Positions 9,439-19,296 are shown, counted from the first letter of the stretch. The stretch: DNA of 64,000 nucleotides from Candidatus Merdinaster equi (GCA_018064935.1 JAGHUF010000047.1:1-64000), one strand, 5' to 3'. Program-made: numbers and translations. Notes: generated by a model not told the origin, from the sequence alone.

Positions 9439-11244
9439 ATGCAGGGAAAAAGAGGAAGTATTCTTCCATTTCTTACAGTCATGATTCTGCTTGTTGCAGC
9501 CATATGGCTCAGTATGTCGCACACAGAACCAAATACCTACACCTACAATAATCTGGTAAGCGCGATAAAAGAGGGAAATGTTTCCAGTGTCAGCATTAAC
9601 CAGAATCAGCAGGTTCCTACTGGATCCGTTAAGGTAAATCTGAATGATGGATCAACTAAAACGCTGTATGTAACAGATGTTAAGGTTGCAGAGCAGCTCC
9701 TTAGGGATAATAATCTCAATCCTATTATTGAGGATGTTCCGCAGGAGAGCTGGTTCCTGAACTATGTTCTGCCCTTGCTCATTGGGCTCGTAGTTATTGT
9801 ATTCATGTTCGTTATGATGAACGGACAGAGCGGAGCTTCTAATTCAGCTAGTTCCAAGATGATGAACTTTGGAAAAAGCCGCGCAAAGATGGTAACAGAT
9901 ACGGAGAAGAAGCTGGATGATGTTGCGGGATTAAAAGAAGAAAAAGAAGATCTCGAAGAGATTATAGATTTCCTTAGATATCCTGAAAAATACATTAAAG
10001 TTGGTGCACGAATTCCGAAGGGAGTGCTCCTTGAGGGACCTCCCGGAACCGGTAAGACCCTCCTTGCCAAGGCGGTAGCTGGTGAAGCAGGAGTGCCTTT
10101 TTTCTCTATTTCAGGTTCTGATTTCGTCGAGATGTTTGTCGGTGTCGGTGCATCAAGAGTGAGAGACCTCTTTGCAGATGCGAAGAAGAATGTGCCTTGT
10201 ATCGTATTTATTGATGAGATTGATGCTGTTGCTAGACGTCGTGGTACAGGTATGGGCGGCGGACATGATGAGAGAGAGCAGACACTTAACCAGCTCCTTG
10301 TTGAGATGGATGGTTTTGGAGTTAATGCGGGCATTATCGTGATGGCGGCTACAAACAGAGTTGATATTCTGGATCCTGCTATTTTGCGTCCGGGAAGATT
10401 TGACAGAAAAATAGCTGTGGGAAGACCTGATGTTGGTGGAAGAGAGGATATCCTTAAGATTCATGCCAGCAACAAGCCTCTCGCAGAAGATGTTGATCTG
10501 ACACGTGTTGCAAAGACGACAGCTGGATTCACAGGTGCAGACCTTGAGAATCTTATGAACGAGGCAGCTATTCAGGCAGCAAAGGCCGACAGAGCCTTCA
10601 TCGTTCAGGAGGATATACAGAAGTCGTTTATCAAGGTTGGAATCGGTGCAGAGAAGAAGAGCCGAGTTGTATCTGAAAAAGAGAAGAAAATCACAGCATA
10701 TCATGAGGCTGGACATGCGATATTGTTCCACCTTCTTCCTGATGTAGGGCCTGTTCATACAGTATCTATCATTCCAACAGGTATTGGGGCAGCAGGATAT
10801 ACAATGCCTCTTCCTGAAAAAGATGAAATGTTTATAACAAGAGGAAGAATGCTTCAGGACATCATGGTTAGCCTTGGTGGTCGAATCGCGGAGCAGCTCA
10901 TATTTGACGATTATACAACCGGTGCGTCAAGCGATATTAAGAAGGCGACAAAAGAAGCCAGAAATATGGTTGTTAAATACGGTATGTCGGATAAAATCGG
11001 TGTTGTCTGCTACGATGACGAAGACGATGAGGTGTTTATCGGACGAGATCTTGCTCATGCCAAGAATCATTCAGAAAGAATTTCTGGTGAAATCGATGAA
11101 GAAGTTAAGAAGATTGTCGATGAATGCTATGATAAAGCAAAGAAGATTCTTACCGACAATATGGCTGTTTTACACAGCTGTGCAGAGCTGTTACTTGAGA
11201 AAGAAAGAATCACGAGAGAGGAATTCGAGGCACTATTTGTGTAA
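9439..11244 (+). CDS. ftsH: ATP-dependent zinc metalloprotease FtsH
   Basis: GPPGTGKTLLAKAVAGEAGVPFF, AAA SRH, HEAGH zinc motif. Confidence 0.98.
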   Translation: MQGKRGSILPFLTVMILLVAAIWLSMSHTEPNTYTYNNLVSAIKEGNVSSVSINQNQQVPTGSVKVNLNDGSTKTLYVTDVKVAEQLLRDNNLNPIIEDVPQESWFLNYVLPLLIGLVVIVFMFVMMNGQSGASNSASSKMMNFGKSRAKMVTDTEKKLDDVAGLKEEKEDLEEIIDFLRYPEKYIKVGARIPKGVLLEGPPGTGKTLLAKAVAGEAGVPFFSISGSDFVEMFVGVGASRVRDLFADAKKNVPCIVFIDEIDAVARRRGTGMGGGHDEREQTLNQLLVEMDGFGVNAGIIVMAATNRVDILDPAILRPGRFDRKIAVGRPDVGGREDILKIHASNKPLAEDVDLTRVAKTTAGFTGADLENLMNEAAIQAAKADRAFIVQEDIQKSFIKVGIGAEKKSRVVSEKEKKITAYHEAGHAILFHLLPDVGPVHTVSIIPTGIGAAGYTMPLPEKDEMFITRGRMLQDIMVSLGGRIAEQLIFDDYTTGASSDIKKATKEARNMVVKYGMSDKIGVVCYDDEDDEVFIGRDLAHAKNHSERISGEIDEEVKKIVDECYDKAKKILTDNMAVLHSCAELLLEKERITREEFEALFV

Positions 11245-11307
11245 AATGCACAAAAACACAATGCTTCTTTTGTAAAGTTTGTGAAACTCGTGAATAGACA
11301 AAGAAGA

Positions 11308-11338
11308 GGGGGTTTGCTAATATACACTTGTAACCCCC
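11308..11338. other. Hairpin in ftsH 3' region
   Basis: GGGGGTT-tgctaatatacacttgt-AACCCCC inverted repeat. Confidence 0.5.
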
Positions 11339-11392
11339 CAATACATTATTTTTTGCTATACCCCATAAGTAAGAAATACCTTCTCTAAGGGA

Positions 11393-11423
11393 AACGGTCG
11401 CTTCGGCGGCCGTTTTTCTTTTT
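11393..11423 (+). terminator. Rho-independent terminator, UUCG loop
   Basis: aacggtcgc-ttcg-gcggccgtttttctttttg. Confidence 0.88.
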
Positions 11424-11456
11424 GTTCACACGAGCCCGCAATTCGCTGGGAAAAAG

Positions 11457-11492
11457 AAAACCGAGCTGATGCCAATGCATAAGCTCGGTTTG
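11457..11492 (-). terminator. Terminator for the 11522-11920 gene
   Basis: aaaccgagct...agctcggttt inverted repeat; U-tract on the minus strand. Confidence 0.8.
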
Positions 11493-11521
11493 TCTATAGT
11501 CTTGAAAATATTCGAGATGAA

Positions 11522-11920
11522 TTATGCCATTGGCATGTCTTCTTTGTTTGCTGGCTCAACAACGATTGTATTGGTCCAGAAACCTGGCTTAATACGAGCC
11601 TTTGCATATGCAACTGTTCCTGCAGGAAGGTTGATCTGAAGGTCGTTACATCTACGTGTCATACCGCATGTTACGTGAAGATTGTGTGAACCTGCTGAAA
11701 CAGGAATGAATACGCTTTCTTTATTTGCAAGGTGTCCCATTGGCTGTCCGTCAAGGTAGATACCATATCCTACAGCGATACCGATGGGAGAACCCATTCT
11801 GTATAACTGGATTGCTGCTTCACCTGATGCAGAAAGCATGTTCTGACATTTGCAACATGGTGCATCCTGAAAGATATCCTGAACTGTTTGACATGTAGGG
11901 CATTTTACACGAATTTTCAT
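11522..11920 (-). CDS. Small zinc-ribbon protein with C-terminal beta domain, uncharacterised
   Basis: MKIRVKCPTCQTVQDIFQDAPCCKC...; C-terminal YLDGQPMGHLANKESVFIPVSAGSHNLHV (PEGA/DUF2846-like look). Confidence 0.65.
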   Translation of the reverse strand: MKIRVKCPTCQTVQDIFQDAPCCKCQNMLSASGEAAIQLYRMGSPIGIAVGYGIYLDGQPMGHLANKESVFIPVSAGSHNLHVTCGMTRRCNDLQINLPAGTVAYAKARIKPGFWTNTIVVEPANKEDMPMA

Positions 11921-12102
11921 TTTTTTCTCCTTAAGATTAGATATAAATTGCTGCCAGAAAAAAGAACTAGTCAGCAGAGATAATTAAATAATTATTTCCG
12001 AGTAGTAGTTTACCATATGATGATATATATGCGATAGAGCTTTTTCCAGTTTCCTTGAATAAAGTGCGTAAAAGACATATAATATCGGTTGGAGAGAGAC
12101 AT

Positions 12103-14235
12103 ATGGACAACAGATATACTTTTAGTGCTGAAGGTCAGCAGTTATACATTACCAAGATGCGCCCACTTCTTAGAAAGGGAGCGCTTTTTTCAGATACGAC
12201 AGCGGATTATGTAACACCTTGTCAGCCGAGGAGCTATGACATCCTGAAGATTCGTTTTAGAGCTGCGGTTGACAATATCGATCGAGTTTCGCTTGTAGTT
12301 CGTGGAATGAAATACCAGATGTATAAATACAGAACCGAGGGTGATTTCGATTACTATGAGACGGACTACCAGCTTGAGAATGAGAAGCTGACTTATTATT
12401 TCGAAGTAGTTGTAGGAAAATTGGTGTGCTATTACGATACCAGAGGAACAGTGAAGAGTCCTGATCCGATGTTTGATTTTTGCATTATCCCTGGATTTAT
12501 AACTCCGGATTGGGCAAAGGGAGCCGTTGCATATCAGATTTTTGTTGATCGTTTCTGCAATGGCGATGAGAGTAACGATGTTGAAACTAACGAATACATA
12601 TACATTGGAAGGAAGTCTGAGCGAGTAACAGACTGGTATTCTAACCCAGCGGATATGGATGTTCATCGCTTCTACGGCGGAGATCTTCAGGGAGTGTTGG
12701 ACAAGCTTGATTATCTTCAGGATCTAGGAGTAGAGGTTATATACTTCAATCCTCTATTTGTGTCACCTTCTAGCCATAAATATGATATTCAGGACTATGA
12801 TTATATTGATCCTCATTTTGGAAAGATAGTTGATGAGCAGGGAGAGCTGCTTAAGGACTATGAGAACGAGAATCGACTTGCAACAAAATATATAAATCGT
12901 GTTACTAATAAGAAGAATCTGGTAGCCAGTAACGAACTGTTTGCCAAGCTTGTGGAAGAGATTCACAAGCGTGGAATGAAAGTTATCCTCGACGGTGTAT
13001 TTAATCATTGCGGTTCGTTTAATAAATGGCTCGACAGAGAGAGAATATATGAGAATGCTCCTGGCTATGAAAAGGGTGCGTATGTTGCCGGGGATAGCCC
13101 ATTTAGAAACTATTTCTCTTTTAACAGACAGGATCAGTGGCCTTACAATGGAAGCTATGACGGATGGTGGGGACACGATACACTTCCCAAGCTTAATTAC
13201 GAGGGATCACGTGAATTATACGATTATGTTTTAAGAATAGGTCGCAAGTGGGTTTCTGCACCATATAACTGTGACGGTTGGAGACTGGACGTGGCTGCTG
13301 ATCTGGGACACTCTCCAGAGGAGAATCATCAGTTTTGGAAGGACTTCAGAAAAGCTGTTAAAGATGCTAATCCTAATGCAATTATTCTTGCTGAACACTA
13401 TGGCTCACCTAAGGATTGGCTCAGTGGAAGCGAATGGGATACCGTAATGAATTACGATGCGTTCATGGAGCCTGTAACCTGGTTCCTTACCGGCATGCAG
13501 AAGCATAGTGATGATTATCGCCATGATATGCTTGGAAATGCGGACTCATTCTGTGATGCTATGAAGTACCACATGATAGACTTCACGATGCCATCGCTAT
13601 ACACAGCAATGAATGAGCTGTCTAACCACGATCATTCAAGATTCCTTACGCGTACAAACCACAAGGTTGGCCGTATGAATAATATGGGATATGAAGCAGC
13701 ATCCCAGGGAATAAGTAAGCCCGTTATGCGTGAGGCGGTAATCATGCAGATGACATGGGTCGGAATGCCAACAATATATTATGGAGACGAGGCCGGCTTG
13801 TGTGGATTTACTGATCCTGATAACAGAAGACCATATCCATGGGGACGAGAGGATAAGGAACTTATTGCCTTCCATAAAGATATGATTAGAATACATAAGG
13901 AGAATAAGGAACTGAAAACTGGTTCTCTTAAGATTCTTATGAAGGATTACAATGTGCTGGCTTACATGCGCTTCAATATGGAAGAGCAGATTTTGGTTGT
14001 AGTGAATAATAATGATCATACATATGCACGTGAGATCTCTGTTTGGGAGGGTGGTGTTCCGAAGGAATGCAGCATGGAGACGCTTATCTTCACAAACGCA
14101 GACGGTTACAATACGGCTGATATGACGTATACAGTTTCCAGTGGAAAGGTATTTATCAACCTCTCGCCATTTTCAGCAATTGTTCTTAAACATAGAAGAC
14201 CCACCAAGAGTAAGAACTTTCTGATGCAGGATTGA
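12103..14235 (+). CDS. GH13 alpha-amylase family protein (neopullulanase/cyclomaltodextrinase-like)
   Basis: IFVDRFCNGD, DGVFNHCG, GWRLDVAADL, ILAEHYG, LSNHDHSR; start ATG 12103 preferred over ORF-track 12055. Confidence 0.92.
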   Translation: MDNRYTFSAEGQQLYITKMRPLLRKGALFSDTTADYVTPCQPRSYDILKIRFRAAVDNIDRVSLVVRGMKYQMYKYRTEGDFDYYETDYQLENEKLTYYFEVVVGKLVCYYDTRGTVKSPDPMFDFCIIPGFITPDWAKGAVAYQIFVDRFCNGDESNDVETNEYIYIGRKSERVTDWYSNPADMDVHRFYGGDLQGVLDKLDYLQDLGVEVIYFNPLFVSPSSHKYDIQDYDYIDPHFGKIVDEQGELLKDYENENRLATKYINRVTNKKNLVASNELFAKLVEEIHKRGMKVILDGVFNHCGSFNKWLDRERIYENAPGYEKGAYVAGDSPFRNYFSFNRQDQWPYNGSYDGWWGHDTLPKLNYEGSRELYDYVLRIGRKWVSAPYNCDGWRLDVAADLGHSPEENHQFWKDFRKAVKDANPNAIILAEHYGSPKDWLSGSEWDTVMNYDAFMEPVTWFLTGMQKHSDDYRHDMLGNADSFCDAMKYHMIDFTMPSLYTAMNELSNHDHSRFLTRTNHKVGRMNNMGYEAASQGISKPVMREAVIMQMTWVGMPTIYYGDEAGLCGFTDPDNRRPYPWGREDKELIAFHKDMIRIHKENKELKTGSLKILMKDYNVLAYMRFNMEEQILVVVNNNDHTYAREISVWEGGVPKECSMETLIFTNADGYNTADMTYTVSSGKVFINLSPFSAIVLKHRRPTKSKNFLMQD

Positions 14236-14303
14236 TGCGAAAAATAACGCTGATGCGCCTTTTTACAACAAGTTGCTCAGAAATGAGATAAATGTGAAAC
14301 AAA

Positions 14304-14981
14304 ATGCAGATCAAATTTAGTAACGAAGAAGAGAATATAAAAAGTGGAGTGTGCTACATAATTGGAGGCGGCAAGATTATTAGTGGCGGCTGGCTCTATG
14401 GACAGGTTAAGCCAGGGCCAGATGACTATGTCATCGCAGCTGATAAGGGCTATGCGACCTGTACCGAATGTGGCATTCCGATAAATCTGGTTCTCGGTGA
14501 CTTTGATTCGCTAGGGTATGTACCCGTTCATCCTAATCTCATTCGCCTTGCGACGGAAAAAGACGATACAGATATGCTGTATGCAATTAAAAAGGGACTG
14601 GAGCTCGGGTACAGAATGTTCCAGATTTATGGTGGAACAGGAGGAAGACCTGATCACACTTTGGCTAATTATCAGTGCCTGTCATATCTTGCTTCCAATG
14701 GGGCTTGTGGAATTCTGTGCAGCCCTGGTGTGAGAACTACAGTAATCAAAAATGATACAATTAAACTTCCAGCATATGATAGGGGCCTTGTGTCGGTCTT
14801 CTGCATGGGAGAAAAAGCGGAGAATGTTGTCATAGAGGGGCTTAAGTATTCAATGAATCATGCAACTATGACAAATGACTGTCCAATTGGAGTGAGTAAC
14901 GAATTCATTGGAAAGCCGTCAACTATTTCGGTTGAAAATGGCGCATTGCTAATTATGTGGGAGCTGGTTGTGAATGCCTGA
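14304..14981 (+). CDS. thiN: Thiamine pyrophosphokinase
   Basis: VIAADKGYATCTECGIPINLVLGDFDSLG, KDDTDMLYAIKKGLELGY, YGGTGGRPDHTLANYQCL. Confidence 0.92.
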   Translation: MQIKFSNEEENIKSGVCYIIGGGKIISGGWLYGQVKPGPDDYVIAADKGYATCTECGIPINLVLGDFDSLGYVPVHPNLIRLATEKDDTDMLYAIKKGLELGYRMFQIYGGTGGRPDHTLANYQCLSYLASNGACGILCSPGVRTTVIKNDTIKLPAYDRGLVSVFCMGEKAENVVIEGLKYSMNHATMTNDCPIGVSNEFIGKPSTISVENGALLIMWELVVNA

Positions 14982-15037
14982 TATACTCAATAAAAAATTG
15001 AGAAACTAAAAAACAGAAAAACAGTAAGAAAAAAGTG

Positions 15038-15066
15038 TTGACAATATATAACGCTTTCTGTAAAAT
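15038..15066 (+). promoter_or_regulatory. Sigma-A promoter for tRNA-Gly
   Basis: TTGACA (15038-15043), 17-nt spacer, TAAAAT (15061-15066), 31 nt before tRNA 5' end. Confidence 0.85.
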
Positions 15067-15097
15067 ATGTTTTGTTCGTCAGATAAATGACGAGTAC

Positions 15098-15168
15098 GCA
15101 GGTGTAGTTCAATGGTAGAACACCAGCCTTCCAAGCTGGATACGTGGGTTCGATTCCCATCACCTGCT
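15098..15168 (+). tRNA. tRNA-Gly, anticodon TCC
   Basis: GCAGGTG...CACCTGC acceptor stem, CCAGC-cttccaa-GCTGG anticodon arm, GGTTCGATTCC T-arm. Confidence 0.95.
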
Positions 15169-15179
15169 TTTTTTATTTG

Positions 15180-15219
15180 GTGCGCAAAGCTTTAGATTAA
15201 GGCCTTGCGCACTTTTTTG
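15180..15219 (+). terminator. Terminator downstream of tRNA-Gly
   Basis: GTGCGCAA...TTGCGCAC followed by tttttt. Confidence 0.8.
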
Positions 15220-15374
15220 CTTTCAAAACTAATGACATGTATAGAATAGCTTTCCCGTATTTTTCTTTTGTCTCATTGCCTGGCATATCATTGTAGAGCT
15301 TCTTAAATATTGTTATATTTTTTATACCCATTATTATTGAATATATATTAAAATAGTTTACAGGGAAGAAAATA

Positions 15375-15587
15375 GATGATTATAATCCGCCCCATTTTCA
15401 TGCAGAATATGGTGATGACAAGGCCTTGGTAGATATAAATAATGTTAGAGTATTGCAGGGAAAATTGCCATCAAAACAACTTAAGTTAGTACTGGCATGG
15501 ACGGTCATTCATCAAGATGAATTGTTAAGTGATTGGAAGCTGGCAATGGATTTAGAGGAGTTAATTAAAATAAGTCCATTACAGTAA
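15375..15587 (+). pseudogene. 5'-truncated DUF4160-like gene
   Basis: Frame reads DDYNPPHFHAEYGDDKALVDINNVRVLQGKLPSKQLKLVLAWTVIHQDELLSDWKLAMDLEELIKISPLQ*; a stop lies just upstream in frame and there is no start codon before the NPPHFHAEY core. Confidence 0.65.
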
Positions 15588-15604
15588 TAGGAGGAATACG
15601 ATAT

Positions 15605-15877
15605 ATGATTCCACAAATTGTTCAAGTTGTTCCAATTGAAGATTACAGAGTATATGTGTATTTTGAAGATGGAAAAATAGTCTTATATGATGTGAAGAAT
15701 TTGCTAAATAAAGGAATTTTTAAGATTCTGAATGATAAAGATTTCTTTATGAATAAGTGTATGATTTTGAATGATACGCTAGCTTGGGATGTTAGCGGCA
15801 ACCGTGACGAAACAAACTGCATTGATATTGCACCTGATACATTATATTCACTTCAGGCTGTTGCAGATATGGCTTAG
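15605..15877 (+). CDS. DUF2442 domain protein
   Basis: VVPIEDYRVYVYFEDGKIVLYDVKNLL...DTLAWDVSGNRDETNCIDIAPDTLY; RBS taggagg. Confidence 0.8.
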   Translation: MIPQIVQVVPIEDYRVYVYFEDGKIVLYDVKNLLNKGIFKILNDKDFFMNKCMILNDTLAWDVSGNRDETNCIDIAPDTLYSLQAVADMA

Positions 15878-16053
15878 CAGAGATAAGTAGGGGGGTAGAT
15901 ATATCCCTATAATTAACGCCATAAACAATCGACATGGAACAAATCAATTCTAATGGGGATTGTCTTCTTGTTTGTATAGCTGATGTCTCTTGGAAATAAT
16001 CAAAATTAAAGAGAAATAGTTTGGTAGTTTAAGTGCATAATTTGGGGAGTATA

Positions 16054-17577
16054 ATGAATAATATTTTTTATTCCATATATGTATGTGAATATAAAGAGGG
16101 AACTGAATATAAGGACATCGAGAGTATAATAGAGAAAACAGGGGCTACTAATAATGCCTATGTCAAGGATCTGTCGGATGCAAGTCCTGAAGAGAGAATA
16201 CATAAATTAAATGCGATTATTTCGGCAGAGAAAATCAGAAGCTATACTCCGAGTGAGGCTGATTTTTATCTTGTGTTTATTAGAACAAGTATAAAGGGCA
16301 GCTATTTTGTTATGCTGTCTGTTACAAGTAAACTTGAGCAATCAACCGCTTTTAAAAGACTATACAACATAGTATTTGCATTCCGTGAAAAGGCAGTATT
16401 TTCTCTCTATGCCGGAAAGAACTCGCTGGGAACAGACAAGGAATACTGGACGAATGTTATCTCCAAAAACAGTGCAATAGGTGAGAAAGAGATACTCAGA
16501 AGCAGTGACGTTGTCATGGAACGTTTTCCGATGGATGAAGAGCTCCAGAATCTGCTCAGCGAAGCGATTGAGACACGTAGGAAAAGTGTAAAAACTATTA
16601 TTCTGAGTGAGCTAGGAAGATTAATATGTCTAGGAGCAAAAGAGGACAGAATTGTAATATATGACGTCCACGATGGTGGCAAGCTCTCTCTTGCACCAGT
16701 ATTCATTGACAGATATCTTGATCGTGAAGCGGGGTACGAATCTGTTAAGAAACAGCTCGTCGGAATAGAGCATCATGACATGTGCACGGATGAGCAGCTG
16801 AGGTTGATTGGAAGGGAGAAGCTGAGTAATACCCCTGCGGTGACTTCATTGTTCATTACAGATAATAAATATGACTATTTCCTATCGTCGATGGAAAAGG
16901 ATGTGGTATATCATCTTGGAGCAATTATGCAGAATGATATTCCTTTTCATGTGCTATTCAGTTTGTGTAAGGGTGATATATCCATTACGTATGTCTATGA
17001 TGAGAAGCTACTTAGAAAACTGAGTCTTGAAGAGATACATAAAAATCTGTGTAAAATGCTTAAGAATAATCTTCTTGGCGCTGAGGAGACGGATGTTCCA
17101 GTTATCAGTGATCAGACAGAAGATGTTAATAAGCAGAGGGCTGAGAGCGTCAAGTATTCAGTGCTCAGACGAATTAGGATGTTTTCCAGCTATGCTGATG
17201 ATGAAGTGCGGCAGCTTGCAAGGTCATTTGAGGTATTATATAAGAGAGAAGAGCAGACCGTATACAATGTTGGAACAAGCGTAGATACGCTGTGCATTCC
17301 AGTTTCAGGCAAGCTGGAAGTGTTTGGTCTGAATAAATCTGAACAGCGTCCACTGTATCTGATAAAACAGGGGGATGTCTTTGGAATAGAAGGTCTCTTC
17401 GAGGATACTCAAAGCTCGGTTGGGTACAAAGTAATTTCTTCCGATTCGGTAATACTTACGATCGATATAGATACTTTTAAGCAGGAAGCCAGAATACATC
17501 CAGAGATATATGCATACCTGCTTGAAATTCAAAGTGAGCGATTGAATAAATTTGAGAGATTGTGGATGACGATATAA
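16054..17577 (+). CDS. Uncharacterised protein with C-terminal cyclic nucleotide-binding-like (cupin) domain
   Basis: C-terminus FSSYADDEVRQLARSFEVLYKREEQTVYNVGTSVDTLCIPVSGKLEVFG...LIKQGDVFGIEGLF; N-terminal ~350 aa unrecognised. Confidence 0.65.
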   Translation: MNNIFYSIYVCEYKEGTEYKDIESIIEKTGATNNAYVKDLSDASPEERIHKLNAIISAEKIRSYTPSEADFYLVFIRTSIKGSYFVMLSVTSKLEQSTAFKRLYNIVFAFREKAVFSLYAGKNSLGTDKEYWTNVISKNSAIGEKEILRSSDVVMERFPMDEELQNLLSEAIETRRKSVKTIILSELGRLICLGAKEDRIVIYDVHDGGKLSLAPVFIDRYLDREAGYESVKKQLVGIEHHDMCTDEQLRLIGREKLSNTPAVTSLFITDNKYDYFLSSMEKDVVYHLGAIMQNDIPFHVLFSLCKGDISITYVYDEKLLRKLSLEEIHKNLCKMLKNNLLGAEETDVPVISDQTEDVNKQRAESVKYSVLRRIRMFSSYADDEVRQLARSFEVLYKREEQTVYNVGTSVDTLCIPVSGKLEVFGLNKSEQRPLYLIKQGDVFGIEGLFEDTQSSVGYKVISSDSVILTIDIDTFKQEARIHPEIYAYLLEIQSERLNKFERLWMTI

Positions 17578-17610
17578 TATAGTACAATTAATTGTTGGCA
17601 CTCAATTAAT

Positions 17611-19296
17611 GTGGAGAGAGAATTAGTGGATAACCTTGAATTATTAAAAGAGAAAAAAGCAAAGAGAACCAGTTTGATGTTATATCTAATCTTTGCAGTT
17701 ACGTTTGCATTAGTAATTGCATGTATCATGATTAACAGACAAATGGGCGGAAGCGCTCTAATCGACATAGGTGCTTTATCAATACCTGTCAGTGCGCTTA
17801 ATGGTTGTATTCAGACCCTTTCGTTTGCAGGCTGTTTCGCGCTTGTATTAATTGATTATAAGCGTGGATTTAGACTGGCGATAATTACGTTGGTGACTTC
17901 GATTGCTGGGTCGGTTATGGCTATTGTCATGTCGAAAAGTGCAGCATCGCTTCCGGGTACACTCAACTGTGTAATTAACTTCTTCTCATGTCTGATGATA
18001 TCTATTCAGTTCAAGAAGAGTAAATTGGCAGAGATAACTGATAGAATAACAGGACTCAAAAACCGATATGGTTTCGAGGATATCATATTTAGGCGCGTTC
18101 GTTCCGGAAAAAAGGGATATGTTGTTTACATTCATCTTGGAGGCTTCCTGGATATTAACACGAATCTCGGCAGACACTATGGTGATAGTGCACTTGTTGA
18201 AATAGCAAGAAGAATCCGTGTTGCAATTAATGGTATGGGTTCAGCGTTCAAGATTGAGGGGGCGGAATTTGCTCTTTTGATTCCGGAAGGACAGGATTGC
18301 AGGAAAATTACGGATGCGGTAATTGCATATCTTGAGGAACCAATTATTGTTGAGAAGGACGGTATTCCTGTTAAGTGCAATCTGAAAGTGTGCGCAGGTG
18401 TGGCTAACAATGTTGATGTGGTTGCAAGGGCAGATACTCTCATGCGTAATGCCGATGTTGCAATGAATTATGCAATACGCTATGAAGACAAGAAGATTGT
18501 TGAATATGATGAGAATATAAGACGTGAGATTCTTCATCAGATAGAAATGGAGAAGCTGGTTAAGGAAGCAATTGAGAATGATTATTTCTTCCTCATGTAT
18601 CAGCCTCAGTTCGTAATCTCTGGAAAATATCTGCGTGGATTTGAGACGCTTATCAGAATGAGACTTCCAGATGGTTCCATTGTGAGCCCGGGTGAATTTA
18701 TTCCTGTCGCTGAGATGAGTGATCTCATCATCAACATTGACCAGTATGTTCTTAGAAAAGCAATGCTTCAGTTTAAACAGAAGTGTATTGAGTCAGATGA
18801 TTTCTTCGTTGTATCTGTCAACATTTCGGCGAAAGATGTTGCAATGGCAGATTTTGCAGACAGACTGTTTGCAATTATTGATGAGACTGGATTCCCTGCA
18901 GAGAAGCTTGAAATAGAGATTACAGAGTATTCTTTTGCAGATACAATGGGCAATACTGTTAATAATATCAACAGATTGCGTGAGCGTGGAATAATGATTG
19001 CGCTTGATGATTTTGGAACTGGATATACATCATTGTCGCAGCTTCTGAATCTTCCAGTAAATCTTCTCAAGATTGATAAGAGTCTTATCGACAATATCGA
19101 AGACAGTGAGGTTAACAGAGACTTCATTAAGACCGTTATTTACATGGGACATCTTATGGACTGTGAAGTAATTGCAGAGGGTGTTGAGGATGACAATCAG
19201 TTGAATCTTCTTCACGAAATGGCATGCGATTTTGTTCAGGGCTTCGTATGGGGAAGACCAATGGAGTATGACAGAGCAATCGAGCTGTGTGAATAA
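17611..19296 (+). CDS. Membrane GGDEF-EAL protein, GGDEF degenerate (EGAEF)
   Basis: ITGLKNRYGFE, FKIEGAEFALLIPEG; EAL part FLMYQPQFVISGKYLRGFETLIRM, EIEITEYSF, ALDDFGTGYTSLSQL, VIAEGVE. Confidence 0.9.
   Translation: MERELVDNLELLKEKKAKRTSLMLYLIFAVTFALVIACIMINRQMGGSALIDIGALSIPVSALNGCIQTLSFAGCFALVLIDYKRGFRLAIITLVTSIAGSVMAIVMSKSAASLPGTLNCVINFFSCLMISIQFKKSKLAEITDRITGLKNRYGFEDIIFRRVRSGKKGYVVYIHLGGFLDINTNLGRHYGDSALVEIARRIRVAINGMGSAFKIEGAEFALLIPEGQDCRKITDAVIAYLEEPIIVEKDGIPVKCNLKVCAGVANNVDVVARADTLMRNADVAMNYAIRYEDKKIVEYDENIRREILHQIEMEKLVKEAIENDYFFLMYQPQFVISGKYLRGFETLIRMRLPDGSIVSPGEFIPVAEMSDLIINIDQYVLRKAMLQFKQKCIESDDFFVVSVNISAKDVAMADFADRLFAIIDETGFPAEKLEIEITEYSFADTMGNTVNNINRLRERGIMIALDDFGTGYTSLSQLLNLPVNLLKIDKSLIDNIEDSEVNRDFIKTVIYMGHLMDCEVIAEGVEDDNQLNLLHEMACDFVQGFVWGRPMEYDRAIELCE

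Noticed and set aside
9762-10758. Minus-strand ORFs of 190 and 201 aa within ftsH
   Set aside because: Antisense shadow ORFs of a highly conserved gene; Ser/Pro-rich or Cys/Ile-rich composition typical of spurious frames.
15180-15219. Hairpin after tRNA-Gly as mobile element inverted repeat
   Set aside because: Followed by a T-tract and well placed as a terminator; no matching distal repeat seen.
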